DNA of 39,108 nucleotides from Pseudomonadota bacterium (GCA_021779535.1 JAJYAM010000006.1:30543-69650); one strand, 5' to 3'; counted from the first letter of the stretch, positions 6,339 to 16,059 are shown. A program made the numbers and translations. Notes: generated from the sequence alone by a model not told the origin.

Positions 6339-9300
6339 GTCACCTGCTCGATCGTCTGACGTATTTCACGCGGCGGCGTGAGGGTTTCTCGGGGAATCAC
6401 GGACAGGTCACGACCGAGGATCGGACCTGGGAGGACGCCTACCGGAATCGCTGGCAACACGACAAGATCGTCCGGTCCACCCATGGGGTCAACTGCACCG
6501 GATCGTGCTCGTGGAAGATCTACGTCAAGGGCGGGATCGTGACCTGGGAGACGCAGCAGACGGACTATCCGCGGACGCGCCCCGACATGCCCAACCACGA
6601 GCCGCGCGGTTGTCAGCGCGGCGCGTCGGCGAGTTGGTATCTGTATTCGGCGAATCGCATCAAGTACCCGATGGTTCGCGCCCGGCTGCTGCGGATGTGG
6701 CGAACCGCGCGTGAATCGATGGGCCCCGTGGAGGCGTGGGCGAGCATCGTCGGGGATCCCGGAAAGCGCAGCGACTACCAGCGCGTCCGCGGCATGGGGG
6801 GGTTCGTGCGCGCCGACTGGGAGACCGTGGAGGAGATCGTCGTCGCGGCGAACGTCTACACGATCAAGCGATACGGTCCCGATCGGATCTACGGCTTCTC
6901 GCCGATTCCGGCCATGTCGATGGTTTCCTACGCCGCCGGATCGCGATACCTGAGCCTCATCGGCGGCGTCTGCGGGAGCTTCTACGACTGGTACTGCGAT
7001 CTTCCGCCGTCGTCGCCGCAGGTCTGGGGCGAACAAACGGACGTCGCGGAATCCGCGGAGTGGTTCAACTCGAATTACCTCATCGCCTGGGGATCGAACG
7101 TCCCGCAGACCCGCACGCCGGATGCGCACTTCTACACCGAGGCGCGATATCGGGGCGCGAAGACCGTCGCGATCACCCCGGACTATGCGGAAGTCGCGAA
7201 GATCAGCGACGAGTGGCTGAATCCGAAGCAGGGGACCGACGCGGCGCTCGCGATGGCGATGGGCCACGTGATCCTGCGCGAATTCCACTTCGGGGAGCGC
7301 CCGTCCGGGTACTTCCGGGAGTACTGCCGCCGCTACACGGACCTCCCGATGCTGGTGCGGCTGAAGGAGCATCGGCTCGCGGACGGACGAATGGTCCTCG
7401 TGGCGGGCCGCTATCTCCGGGCGAGCGATTTCGCCGATCGACTCGGCCAATCGACGAACGCCGAGTGGAAGACCGTCGCGTTCGACGAGACCGGCGCACT
7501 GATGCTGCCGCAAGGGTCGATCGGCTTTCGGTGGGGCCCGCACGACGAGGCCGGCCGCTGGAATCTCGAGGACCGCGATGCGCGGACGGGGGCGAGCAGT
7601 GCCTTGGCGCTGACCCTGGTCGACCGCCACGACGGGCTCGCCGCAGTCGGGTTTCCGTACTTCGGCGGGGTTCCGTCGGATCATCATCCCGGCAACGTCC
7701 AGGACGACGTCCTGGTCCGGCGGGTGCCGTACCGTCTCGTCGCGCTCGCGGACGGCCGGGGTGGCGAAACGACCGAGCGGGTCGCCACGGTCTACGACCT
7801 TCTGGCGGCGCACTACGGGATCGATCGGGGGTTTCGCGACGAGACCCATCCCTGCGCACGTTCCTACGAAGACGACGTGCCCTACACGCCGGCCTGGCAG
7901 GAATCGATCACCGGCGTGCCCGCCGAGACGGTCATTCGGATCGCCCGCGAGTTCGCCGAGAACGCGGATCGCACCCGCGGGACGTCGATGATCATCGTCG
8001 GCGCGGGCCTGAACCATTGGTACCACATGGACATGCACTACCGCGGGATCATCAACATGCTGATGCTGTGCGGATGCGTCGGCGTGCCCGGCGGCGGATG
8101 GGCGCACTACGTCGGTCAAGAGAAGCTGAGACCGCAGACCGGCTGGACGGCGCTCGCGTTCGCGCTCGATTGGATCCGTCCGCCGCGCCAGATGAACTCG
8201 ACCAGCTTCTGGTACGCGCATACGGATCAGTGGCGCTACGAGAAACTCGGCGTCGGCGAGATCCTGTCGCCCCTCGCCGACCCGGCTGCGCGCGCCGACG
8301 CGATGATCGACTACAACGTCCGGGCCGAGCGGATGGGTTGGCTGCCGTCGGCCCCGCAGTTGCAGACCAATCCGCTCGAGATCTGCCGGGCCGCCGACCG
8401 CGCGGGCGTCGATCCGAAGGCGTTCGCGGTGAACGGGCTGCGGAACGGCACGCTTCGCCTCAGCTGCGAGGATCCGGACGATCCCTGCAACTGGCCCAGG
8501 AACCTGTTCGTCTGGCGCTCGAACCTGCTCGGTGCGTCCGCGAAGGGGTCGGAGTACTTCATCAAGCATCTGCTCGGCGCACCGAACGGCGTACTCAACG
8601 CGGAGCAGGACGTGGACGGTGTGCGCCCCACGGAGGTCGCCTGGCACGAGACGGCCCCGGAAGGAAAGCTCGACCTGCTGGTGACATTGGATTTTCGCAT
8701 GAACAGCACCGCGTTGTTCTCGGACATCGTGCTGCCGGCGGCCACGTGGTACGAAAAGAACGACCTCAACACGACCGACATGCACCCGTTCATCCACCCG
8801 CTGTCGGCGGCCGTCGATCCTCCGTGGGAGGCGCGCTCCGACTGGGACATCTTCAAGGGCTTGGCGCGCCGATTCTCCGAGGTCTGTGCCGGCCACCTGG
8901 GCGTCGAGCGGGATCTGGTGCTCACGCCGCTGATGCACGACACCGCCGCGGAACTCGGTCAAATGGACGTGCGCGACTGGAAGCGCGGCGAGTGCGATCT
9001 CGTTCCCGGGAAGACCGCACCGGCCTTCACCGTCGTCGAGCGGGACTATCCCGCGACCCATGCGCAGTTCACCGCGCTCGGGCCGCTGATTGAGCAGATC
9101 GGCAACGGCGGCAAGGGCATCGCCTGGAAGAGCGCCGAGGAAGCCGACGCGCTCGGGGAACTGAACGGCCGCGTCGGCGAGCCGGGCCCCGCGCAGGGCC
9201 GCCCGCGAATCGCGACCGACATCGATGCCGCGGAAACGATCCTGATGCTCGCCCCGGAGACCAACGGGCACGTCGCGGTCAAGGCCTGGGAGGCGCTGTC

Positions 9301-10129
9301 GCGGGTGACCGGCCGCGATCACTCGCACCTCGCGGTCCCGAAGGCGCACGAGAAAATCCGTTTCCGGGACATTCAGGCCCAGCCCCGCAAGATCATCACG
9401 TCGCCGACCTGGTCGGGAATCGAGGACGAGAAGGTCTGTTACAACGCCGGCTACACGAACGTCCACGAATTCATTCCGTGGCGCACGCTGACCGGGCGGC
9501 AGCAGTTCTATCAGGACCATCCTTGGATGATCGCGTTCGGGGAGGGATTCGCCGCATACCGGCCCCCGGTCAACTTGAAGTCGGTCGCGCCGATGCTCGG
9601 CCGGCATGGCAACGGGCACCCGGAGCTGGTGCTGAACTGGATCACGCCGCACCAGAAATGGGGCATCCACAGCACCTATACCGACAACCTGCTGATGTTG
9701 ACGCTGAGTCGCGGCGGGCCGTGCGTCTGGATCGCGGAGACCGACGCGAAAACGGCCGGAATCGTCGACAACGACTGGATCGAGGTATTCAACGGCAACG
9801 GCGCGATCGCCGCCCGCGCGATCGTCAGCCAGCGCGTGCGGTCGGGCATGGCGATGATGTACCACGCGCAGGAGCGCACCGTGAACACCCCGCTCTCGAC
9901 CATCACGCACGCCCGGGGAGGAATCCACAATGCGGTGACGCGCGTCGTGGTCAAGCCCACGCACATGATCGGCGGGTACGCCCAGCTCGCCTACGGTTTC
10001 AACTACTACGGGACGGTCGGCTCGAACCGCGACCAGTTCTGCATCGTCCGGAAGATGGCGCGGGTCGACTGGCAAGCGGAGCCGTCCGGGCCCTCGAACG
10101 CCGCGGCGGCGCCGGGAGACGGGCGATGA
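6335..10129 (+). CDS. narG: Respiratory nitrate reductase alpha subunit NarG
   Basis: 1264 residues, matching the family length of about 1250. This is the molybdopterin-guanine-dinucleotide catalytic subunit, which reduces nitrate to nitrite on the cytoplasmic face. The FS0 iron-sulfur ligands H50, C54, C58 and C93 lie at the same positions as in Escherichia coli NarG. The segment EQTDVAES contains D236, matching the molybdenum-ligand aspartate. Other conserved stretches include AWGSNVPQTRTPDAHF, TPDYAEVAKI and, near the C-terminus, YGFNYYGTVGSNRDQF. There is no twin-arginine signal peptide, as expected for the cytoplasm-facing Nar enzyme. It overlaps narK and narH by four bases each. Confidence 0.97.
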   Translation: MSHLLDRLTYFTRRREGFSGNHGQVTTEDRTWEDAYRNRWQHDKIVRSTHGVNCTGSCSWKIYVKGGIVTWETQQTDYPRTRPDMPNHEPRGCQRGASASWYLYSANRIKYPMVRARLLRMWRTARESMGPVEAWASIVGDPGKRSDYQRVRGMGGFVRADWETVEEIVVAANVYTIKRYGPDRIYGFSPIPAMSMVSYAAGSRYLSLIGGVCGSFYDWYCDLPPSSPQVWGEQTDVAESAEWFNSNYLIAWGSNVPQTRTPDAHFYTEARYRGAKTVAITPDYAEVAKISDEWLNPKQGTDAALAMAMGHVILREFHFGERPSGYFREYCRRYTDLPMLVRLKEHRLADGRMVLVAGRYLRASDFADRLGQSTNAEWKTVAFDETGALMLPQGSIGFRWGPHDEAGRWNLEDRDARTGASSALALTLVDRHDGLAAVGFPYFGGVPSDHHPGNVQDDVLVRRVPYRLVALADGRGGETTERVATVYDLLAAHYGIDRGFRDETHPCARSYEDDVPYTPAWQESITGVPAETVIRIAREFAENADRTRGTSMIIVGAGLNHWYHMDMHYRGIINMLMLCGCVGVPGGGWAHYVGQEKLRPQTGWTALAFALDWIRPPRQMNSTSFWYAHTDQWRYEKLGVGEILSPLADPAARADAMIDYNVRAERMGWLPSAPQLQTNPLEICRAADRAGVDPKAFAVNGLRNGTLRLSCEDPDDPCNWPRNLFVWRSNLLGASAKGSEYFIKHLLGAPNGVLNAEQDVDGVRPTEVAWHETAPEGKLDLLVTLDFRMNSTALFSDIVLPAATWYEKNDLNTTDMHPFIHPLSAAVDPPWEARSDWDIFKGLARRFSEVCAGHLGVERDLVLTPLMHDTAAELGQMDVRDWKRGECDLVPGKTAPAFTVVERDYPATHAQFTALGPLIEQIGNGGKGIAWKSAEEADALGELNGRVGEPGPAQGRPRIATDIDAAETILMLAPETNGHVAVKAWEALSRVTGRDHSHLAVPKAHEKIRFRDIQAQPRKIITSPTWSGIEDEKVCYNAGYTNVHEFIPWRTLTGRQQFYQDHPWMIAFGEGFAAYRPPVNLKSVAPMLGRHGNGHPELVLNWITPHQKWGIHSTYTDNLLMLTLSRGGPCVWIAETDAKTAGIVDNDWIEVFNGNGAIAARAIVSQRVRSGMAMMYHAQERTVNTPLSTITHARGGIHNAVTRVVVKPTHMIGGYAQLAYGFNYYGTVGSNRDQFCIVRKMARVDWQAEPSGPSNAAAAPGDGR

Positions 10130-11649
10130 AGGTCCGCGCGCAGATCGGCATGGTGTTGAATCTCGACAAGTGCATCGGATGCCACACCTGCTCGGTCACC
10201 TGCAAGCAGGTCTGGACGTCGCGCCCGGGCGTCGAGTACGCGTGGTTCAACAACGTCGAGAGCAAGCCGGGTGTCGGTTATCCCGACGAGTGGGAAAACC
10301 AGGACAAATGGCAGGGTGGCTGGAAGCGGGAGCCGAATGGCGCCCTTCGTCTTCGCCAAGGCTCGCGTCTCGGCGTCCTGTCCAAGATCTTCGCCAATCC
10401 CGCACTGCCGGAGATCGACGATTACTACGAGCCGTTCACCTACGACTACGAGCACCTGCAGCAGGCGCCGGAGCAGAGCGCGTCGCCGTCCGCCCGGCCC
10501 CGCAGCCTGTTGAGCGGCAGGACCCTGGAGAAGATCGAGAAGGGACCGAACTGGGAGGAGATCCTCGGCGGAGAGTTCGAGCGGCGATCGCGCGACCGGA
10601 ATTTCGAAGGTCTGCAGAAGGCGATCTACGGGCAGTTCGAGCAGACGTTCATGATGTACCTGCCGCGCCTGTGCGAGCACTGCCTGAATCCCGCGTGCGT
10701 CGCGTCTTGTCCTTCCGGAGCGATCTACAAGCGCGAGGAAGACGGGATCGTGCTGATCGACCAGGACAAATGCCGCGGTTGGCGGATGTGCGTGTCGGGC
10801 TGCCCGTACAAGAAGATCTATTACAACTGGAAGAGCGGCAAGTCGGAGAAATGCACGTTCTGCTTCCCGCGGATCGAGGCCGGGCTGCCGACGGTGTGCG
10901 CCGAGACCTGCGTCGGCCGGATACGCTACCTCGGCGTGTTGCTCTACGACGCCGACCGGATCGCCGACGCCGCATCGGTCGATGCGGAACGCGATCTCTA
11001 CGAGGCGCAACTCGGAATCTTCCTGGATCCGGACGATCCGCAAGTCATCGCGGCGGCCCGCCGGGACGGCGTTCCCGATGCCTGGCTGGATGCGGCCCGG
11101 CGCTCGCCGGTGTACGCGATGGCGATGCGGTGGCGCATCGCGCTGCCGCTGCACCCGGAATATCGGACCTTGCCGATGGTGTGGTACGTGCCGCCGCTGT
11201 CGCCGATACAAACGGCGGTGCAGAGCCGGATGATCGGGGAGGTCGGCGGACTGCCCGACGTCGCCGCGCTGCGGATCCCGCTGCAGTACCTCGCGAACCT
11301 GTTGACGGCGGGTGACGTCGACCCGGTACGCCGGGCGCTCGAGCGCCTGCTCGCGATGCGCGCCCACATGCGGCACCGGCACGTCGGAGGAACCGCCGAT
11401 CCGCGCCCGGCGGAGCGCACCGGTCTCACGCCAGCCGAGTTCGACGCGATGTACCGGCTCCTCGGGATCGCCAACTACGAGGATCGATTCGTCATTCCGA
11501 CGACTCATCGCGAGTACGCCGAGAATGCGTTCGAGTTGAAAGGGTCCTGCGGCTTCACTTTCGGCAATGGCTGTTCCGGAGGCGAAACCTCGCTGTCGCC
11601 GTTCGGGGGGGATCGACGTCGAACGGTGCCCGACGAGGGAGGGGTCTGA
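10126..11649 (+). CDS. narH: Respiratory nitrate reductase beta subunit NarH
   Basis: 507 residues. It carries the electron relay of three [4Fe-4S] clusters and one [3Fe-4S] cluster between NarI and NarG. The first motif has C16, C19, C22 and C26 (CIGCHTCSVTC), the same numbering as in E. coli. The second is CEHCLNPACVASCP. The third reads CRGWRMCVSGCP, with tryptophan replacing the second cysteine, the hallmark of the [3Fe-4S] site. A final CTFC and CAETC complete the set. The C-terminal tail is ordinary for the family. The start overlaps the narG stop, and narJ begins at the base directly after its stop. Confidence 0.97.
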   Translation: MKVRAQIGMVLNLDKCIGCHTCSVTCKQVWTSRPGVEYAWFNNVESKPGVGYPDEWENQDKWQGGWKREPNGALRLRQGSRLGVLSKIFANPALPEIDDYYEPFTYDYEHLQQAPEQSASPSARPRSLLSGRTLEKIEKGPNWEEILGGEFERRSRDRNFEGLQKAIYGQFEQTFMMYLPRLCEHCLNPACVASCPSGAIYKREEDGIVLIDQDKCRGWRMCVSGCPYKKIYYNWKSGKSEKCTFCFPRIEAGLPTVCAETCVGRIRYLGVLLYDADRIADAASVDAERDLYEAQLGIFLDPDDPQVIAAARRDGVPDAWLDAARRSPVYAMAMRWRIALPLHPEYRTLPMVWYVPPLSPIQTAVQSRMIGEVGGLPDVAALRIPLQYLANLLTAGDVDPVRRALERLLAMRAHMRHRHVGGTADPRPAERTGLTPAEFDAMYRLLGIANYEDRFVIPTTHREYAENAFELKGSCGFTFGNGCSGGETSLSPFGGDRRRTVPDEGGV

Positions 11650-12354
11650 ATGGAACGCACCCGCACGTTGATCGCGCTCGCGCGGCTCCTGGAGTACCCC
11701 GCGGCCGACGTCCGCGAACACATGCCGGAGATCCTCGAAGCCCTGCGCGAGCTGGAGCCTGGAGGCACCGGGGATCCGCTCGAGTCGCCCAGGTCGCTCG
11801 GGGAACATCTCGCGGGTGCCGATCTCCTCGACGTGCAGGCCGAATACGTCGAGACATTCGATCGCGGGCGCAGCACCTCACTGAACCTGTACGAGCACCT
11901 CCACGGCGAAGCCCGCGGACGCGGTCCGGCGATGGCGGAGCTCGCGGCGCGCTATGAGCAGGCCGGACTGCACCTGACGGCGCGCCAACTGCCGGATTTC
12001 CTACCCGCTTTCCTCGAATATGCATCGACCCTGAGCGACTCCGGGGCTGACGAGGCGCTGCGTCCGTTCACGACGGCATTGATCAAGATCGCCGCCGCGC
12101 TCGAGCGACGCAAGAGCCCGTGGCTGGCCGCGATCGTCGCCGTGTTGCGATGCGCCGGCGTCCACCCGTGGCGTTCGGCCGCGGAACAGCCGCCGGTCGC
12201 ACCCGCGCAGGCGACGTCACCGGACTGGTCACCGGATGCGCTCGACGCGGCGTGGATCGAGCAACCGATCGAATTCCTCGGCGCGGCGGATCCCGGTGGA
12301 CTGGCGAGCCACGGCCGCGGATCCTCGACCACGGGAGCGCGAACATGGCGTTGA
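11650..12354 (+). CDS. narJ: Nitrate reductase assembly chaperone NarJ
   Basis: 234 residues, a helical TorD/NarJ-family chaperone that inserts the molybdenum cofactor into NarG before membrane attachment. Recognisable family features are the opening LIALARLLEYP, the YVETFDRGRSTSLNLYEHLHG segment near 60-80, and ARQLPDFLPAFLEY near 110. The last 50 residues are proline- and alanine-rich and poorly conserved. The ATG directly follows the narH stop with no gap, and the narI start lies ten bases inside this gene's 3' end. Confidence 0.95.
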   Translation: MERTRTLIALARLLEYPAADVREHMPEILEALRELEPGGTGDPLESPRSLGEHLAGADLLDVQAEYVETFDRGRSTSLNLYEHLHGEARGRGPAMAELAARYEQAGLHLTARQLPDFLPAFLEYASTLSDSGADEALRPFTTALIKIAAALERRKSPWLAAIVAVLRCAGVHPWRSAAEQPPVAPAQATSPDWSPDALDAAWIEQPIEFLGAADPGGLASHGRGSSTTGARTWR

Positions 12355-13043
12355 ACGAGTTCTTCTTCGGGATCTATCCCTACATCGCCGGCACCGTCTT
12401 CCTGCTCGGCAGCTGGATTCGCTTCGATCGCGAGCAATACCTCTGGCGGAGCGAGTCGAGTCAACTGCTGCGACGTGGTTCGCTTCGCTGGGGATCGAAC
12501 CTCTTCCACTTCGGGATCATCGGCTTGTTCTTCGGGCATTTGATAGGCCTGCTCACGCCGCTCGCGGTCTTCGAGACCCTGGGCCTGACGCCCCCCGACA
12601 AGCAGATCATCGCGATGACGACCGGCGGCACGCTCGGCATCGCGATACTGCTCGGCTTGATCCTGCTGATCCATCGGCGCGTGTCCGAACCGCGGCTGCG
12701 CGCGAACAGCCATTGGTCGGACTGGGTGACGCTCGTCTGGCTGCTGGCGACCCTGCTGCTCGGATTGTCCACGATCGCCGTGTCGGCGCGGCATCTCGAC
12801 GGACGCGAGATGCTCCTGCTGATGGGGTGGGCAAAACACATCGTGACCCTGCGGGGCGTCGAGGCGGCGGCGTTGATCGCGGGCGCGTCCATCGTCTTCA
12901 AGATCCACATCGTGTTCGGATTGACGCTGTTCCTGATCTTTCCGTTCACCCGCCTGGTGCACGTCTGGAGCGGCATCGCGTCGCTCGGTTATCTTCTGAG
13001 ACCCTGGCAATTGGTGAGATCCCGCCGGCTGCCGGGCACCTGA
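12345..13043 (+). CDS. narI: Respiratory nitrate reductase gamma subunit NarI
   Basis: 232 residues with five membrane helices. This cytochrome b subunit oxidises quinol and anchors NarGH to the inner membrane. Four histidines match the bis-histidine ligands of the two haems: H55 and H65 on helix 2, H188 and H206 on helix 5, against H56, H66, H187 and H205 in E. coli. It begins ALNEFFFGIYPYI, typical for the family. The ATG lies inside the narJ 3' end. The downstream porin gene starts one base after its stop, so transcription probably continues. Confidence 0.96.
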   Translation: MALNEFFFGIYPYIAGTVFLLGSWIRFDREQYLWRSESSQLLRRGSLRWGSNLFHFGIIGLFFGHLIGLLTPLAVFETLGLTPPDKQIIAMTTGGTLGIAILLGLILLIHRRVSEPRLRANSHWSDWVTLVWLLATLLLGLSTIAVSARHLDGREMLLLMGWAKHIVTLRGVEAAALIAGASIVFKIHIVFGLTLFLIFPFTRLVHVWSGIASLGYLLRPWQLVRSRRLPGT

Positions 13044-13044
13044 A

Positions 13045-14286
13045 ATGCCCGCATCGAGACCCCCGATGAATGCGGTGCGCGTGATCGTCGCCGTGGCGCT
13101 GTGCCTGCCGCTCGCGGCGCGGGCGGACGATGGCGCGACCGATCCGCTGGCGGCGGCGATCACGTCGGCGACGCCGATCGTGAATCTGCGGCTCCGTTCG
13201 GAGACCGTCGGGCAGGACGGATTCGCGGACGAGGCGCATGCCGTGACGCTGCGCGCGCGGCTCGGCTTTCAAACCGGCGAGGCGTGGAACACCTCGCTGC
13301 TCGCCGAAGGCGACTTCAACCGCCCGCTGGATGGGCGTTACGACAGCACGACGAATCATCGGCTCGGGTATCCCATCGTCGCGGATCCGACGAACACGGC
13401 CTTGAACCGACTCGAACTGGTGAACACTGCGTTGCCGGATACCAACGTGACTCTTGGCCGGCAGCGGATCAACCTCGATGACCAACGGTTCGTCGGGTCG
13501 GTGGGCTTCCGCCAGAACGAGCAAACCTTCGATTCCCTGCGGGTCGCGAACCACGCGATCCGGAATCTGACGCTCGATGTCACGTACCTCGATCGAGTGA
13601 ATCGCGTGTTCGGACGCGACTCGCCGGTCGGGCACTTCACCGGCAGCAGTTACCTCGCGCATGCGGCGTACCGCACGCCGATCGGCGAACTGACGGGATT
13701 CGGCTACTGGCTCGCGTTCCATCAGGACCTTGCGGACTCGAGCCGGACGGTCGGCGCGCGGTTCCGCGGCGGCAGAAAATGGGATCGCTGGACTCTGCGA
13801 TACGCCGCCGCCTATGCGCACCAGGACCCTTATGGTGAAAACCCGCTGCACTTCGCCGCCGACTACTACGCGGGGGCCGTGACCCTCGGGCGTGGCGGGG
13901 CGAGCCTCGGGGGTGGAATCGAAGTCATGGGCGGCGATGGCGTGAAGGGGTTCACGACGCCGCTCGCGACCCTGCACAAGTTCGACGGCTGGGCGGACGT
14001 GTTCCTGACGACCCCGGTGAATGGCGTCGAGGACCGGTATGCCTCGCTCGGGTATTCGGTCGCGAGGTTCGTCGCGCTCGACCGGTTGACCGTGACGGCC
14101 ATCTATCACGACTTCCGGGCCGCACGACTGGGCCTGCACTACGGGACCGAAGGGGATTTGCAGGTGCTGGGCCGCTGGCATCGGGTCACCGGAATCGTGG
14201 CTTTCGCGGACTATGCCCGGGACCGATTCGCCTCCGATACGCGCAAGCTGTGGCTGGAGATCGACTATTCCCTGAACGATGAATAG
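13045..14286 (+). CDS. Outer-membrane beta-barrel porin, alginate-export type
   Basis: 413 residues. A signal peptide is visible when the start is taken as MNAVRV at base 13066 (VIVAVALCLPLAARA, cleavage before DDG); the ATG at 13045, one base after narI, gives seven extra residues. The mature protein is a series of alternating amphipathic strands typical of a 16-18-stranded barrel (for example VTLGRQRINLDDQRFVG and WTLRYAAAYAHQD), ending in an aromatic, acidic strand. It resembles porins annotated as alginate-export or AlgE-like, but nothing shows alginate transport. Its location suggests passage of nitrate, nitrite or another anion through the outer membrane. The stop overlaps the next gene. 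Confidence 0.8.
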   Translation: MPASRPPMNAVRVIVAVALCLPLAARADDGATDPLAAAITSATPIVNLRLRSETVGQDGFADEAHAVTLRARLGFQTGEAWNTSLLAEGDFNRPLDGRYDSTTNHRLGYPIVADPTNTALNRLELVNTALPDTNVTLGRQRINLDDQRFVGSVGFRQNEQTFDSLRVANHAIRNLTLDVTYLDRVNRVFGRDSPVGHFTGSSYLAHAAYRTPIGELTGFGYWLAFHQDLADSSRTVGARFRGGRKWDRWTLRYAAAYAHQDPYGENPLHFAADYYAGAVTLGRGGASLGGGIEVMGGDGVKGFTTPLATLHKFDGWADVFLTTPVNGVEDRYASLGYSVARFVALDRLTVTAIYHDFRAARLGLHYGTEGDLQVLGRWHRVTGIVAFADYARDRFASDTRKLWLEIDYSLNDE

Positions 14287-15370
14287 CGGGGGTCGGATCG
14301 AAGACGCCCCCCGTCGATGCGGGAACCCGATGAGAAGAACACCAGATCGCTCCATGGTCCGGGATCTGCCGCCCGCGTATTTCGCGCTCGTGATGGCGAC
14401 CGGAATCGTGTCGATCGCCGCCAAGAATTTCGGCCTGCTGGCGATCTCGAGCGGTCTGTTCGTCGTCAACGTCGCCGCCTACTCGACACTCGTCGTCCTG
14501 ACGGCGCTGCGTGCGCTGCGGTATCCCCGGCGAATGTTCCACGACATGATCGACCATCAACTGGGACCGGGATTCCTGACGTCCGTCGCCGCCACCTGCA
14601 TCCTCGGGATCGAATCCTTGCTGGTCTCGGGCAGCGTGATGCTGGCGGTCGGCCTCCTCGTCGTCGGGGTCGCGCTCTGGCTGGGGTTGACCTACACCAT
14701 ATTCACCGCGTTCACGATCAAACGGGAGAAGCCGCCGCTCGAGCGGGGCATCACCGGCGCGTGGCTGATCGCCGTCGTCGCAACCCAATCGGTCGCGGTG
14801 CTCTCGGCGTTGATCGCCCGTCACTGGCCGCAGCCGTATCGGCTGGACTTCAACTTCTTCGCGCTGTCGATGTGGTCCTGGGGCGGAATGTTCTACATCT
14901 GGATCATATCGCTGATCTTCTATCGATACAGTTTCTTCGCATTCTCGCCGAGCGACCTGTCCCCGCCATACTGGATCAACATGGGGGCGATGGCGATCTC
15001 GACGATGGCCGGCGCGCGCCTGATCGAAAACACCCCGGACGCGCCGTTCCTCGCGTCGCTCGCACCGTTCCTCAAGGGCTTCACCGTGCTCTACTGGGCG
15101 ACGGCGACCTGGTGGATTCCGATGCTCGTGTTGCTCGGCATCTGGCGCCATCTCGTGCGCCGCTTTCCGTTGCGATACGACCCGTTGTATTGGGGGGCGG
15201 TGTTTCCGCTCGGGATGTACAGCGCGGCGACCTGGCAGATGGCGAAGTCACTCGACCTGCCGTTCCTCGCGACGACGGCCCGGGTGATGTTCATTCCGGC
15301 GATCGTCGCGTGGGCGCTCGCTTTCGTCGGGTTGCTGCGCCAGATCCTGATCAAACGTCCCGCCGGCTGA
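14279..15370 (+). CDS. TDT-family (TehA/SLAC1-like) anion transporter
   Basis: 363 residues with about ten hydrophobic helices. It belongs to the tellurite-resistance/dicarboxylate transporter family, which includes bacterial TehA, Mae1 and plant SLAC1 anion channels. Family hallmarks are the opening LPPAYFALVMATGIVSIAA and the late segment WGAVFPLGMYSAATWQMA. The first ATG overlaps the porin stop by eight bases; ATGs at 14330 and 14354 are possible, the last directly before the conserved domain. SLAC1 homologues conduct nitrate and chloride, so at the end of a nitrate reductase operon a nitrite or nitrate leak/efflux role is plausible but inferred. A short hairpin separates it from the converging gene. 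Confidence 0.85.
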   Translation: MNSGGRIEDAPRRCGNPMRRTPDRSMVRDLPPAYFALVMATGIVSIAAKNFGLLAISSGLFVVNVAAYSTLVVLTALRALRYPRRMFHDMIDHQLGPGFLTSVAATCILGIESLLVSGSVMLAVGLLVVGVALWLGLTYTIFTAFTIKREKPPLERGITGAWLIAVVATQSVAVLSALIARHWPQPYRLDFNFFALSMWSWGGMFYIWIISLIFYRYSFFAFSPSDLSPPYWINMGAMAISTMAGARLIENTPDAPFLASLAPFLKGFTVLYWATATWWIPMLVLLGIWRHLVRRFPLRYDPLYWGAVFPLGMYSAATWQMAKSLDLPFLATTARVMFIPAIVAWALAFVGLLRQILIKRPAG

Positions 15371-15400
15371 CGAACGCCGGCCGGGGCGGATCGGAGCGCG

Positions 15401-15429
15401 CGCGAACCGAGAGGCCCGCGCGGTTCGCG
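15401..15429. terminator. Possible bidirectional hairpin between convergent genes
   Basis: CGCGAACC and GGTTCGCG are perfect 8-base complements with a 13-base loop. They fill the space between the TDT transporter stop and the converging ferritin-like stop. There is no T run on either strand, so it is a weak terminator candidate at best. Confidence 0.35.
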
Positions 15430-15972
15430 TCAATCGCCGGTGTGCGGCCGGTCGGGATCGGCGTCCCGATCGGTGACGACCGGCGGGTAGCGATGCAGCA
15501 GGCGGTGGCAAAGATCCACGTGCTCCTGTTCCTCATCGGCCAGTGCGCCCGCCAGCTTGCGCACCGCGGGGTCGGCGTGCGTCGCGGCCAGCTCGCCGTA
15601 GAACGCGAGTGCCCGCTGTTCGCCGGCGAGCGCCAACCGCAGCGCGTCGTAGGGCGTCATCCGGTAATGCGCTTCCCCGAGGTCGATCGCCTCGGGACTG
15701 TCGCCCCGCCAGGGCCCGATCGGATCGACCGGTGCGTCGATGCCCCGTTCGATCGCCAGCCGGCGGATCTCCTCCGCGTGCAGTCGTTCCGCACGCGCCA
15801 AATCGAGGAACATCCGGGTCAGCTCGACGTTGTTGTGCGTCTCCATCTGATCGGCGAGCAGCTGATAACGCTCCACCGCATCCATCTCGACGCGATGCGC
15901 GATCGCGACCAGTTCGGTCACCGAGGCGATCGGTGGGTTCGTCGCCGGTTTGCTCGCAGCCTTCTTGCGCAT
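15430..15972 (-). CDS. Ferritin-like / rubrerythrin-type protein
   Basis: 180 residues. A lysine/alanine-rich N-terminus is followed by a four-helix bundle holding two ExxH-type metal motifs: EMDAVERY with ERLHAEE in the first half, and GEQRALAFY with DEEQEHVD in the second. This is a di-iron ferritin-like fold without the C-terminal rubredoxin of classical rubrerythrin. The ATG is preceded by GAGGAG at good spacing. It is divergent from a benzoate-CoA-ligase-type gene, and proteins like it occur beside aromatic-acid degradation genes. Likely roles are peroxide reduction or iron handling; the substrate is unknown. Confidence 0.82.
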   Translation of the reverse strand: MRKKAASKPATNPPIASVTELVAIAHRVEMDAVERYQLLADQMETHNNVELTRMFLDLARAERLHAEEIRRLAIERGIDAPVDPIGPWRGDSPEAIDLGEAHYRMTPYDALRLALAGEQRALAFYGELAATHADPAVRKLAGALADEEQEHVDLCHRLLHRYPPVVTDRDADPDRPHTGD

Positions 15973-16042
15973 CGCCGCTCCTCGGGGCGATGGAGCCGTC
16001 TCGACCGCCGTAATGGACGTATTATAGGAGCAGAATACCTTC

Positions 16043-16059
16043 TTTTGGTTCAACCGAAA
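16043..16059. promoter_or_regulatory. Imperfect 17-base palindrome in divergent promoter region
   Basis: TTTTGGTT C AACCGAAA matches in 7 of 8 arm positions and is unusually AT-rich for the window. It lies 35 bases before the ligase start and between it and the divergent ferritin-like gene; an ATTATAGGAG stretch is adjacent at 16021. It could be an operator for either gene. The binding protein is unknown. Confidence 0.4.

Noticed and set aside
6323-10075. A 1250-codon open frame on the minus strand opposite narG
   Set aside because: It is Arg/Asp/Val-rich, lacks any recognisable domain, and mirrors narG through the GC-rich codon pattern. All expected NarG ligands are in the plus-strand frame.
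13045-14286. Alginate export locus
   Set aside because: The porin family name mentions alginate, but no alginate polymerase or modification gene is present and the context is nitrate respiration.
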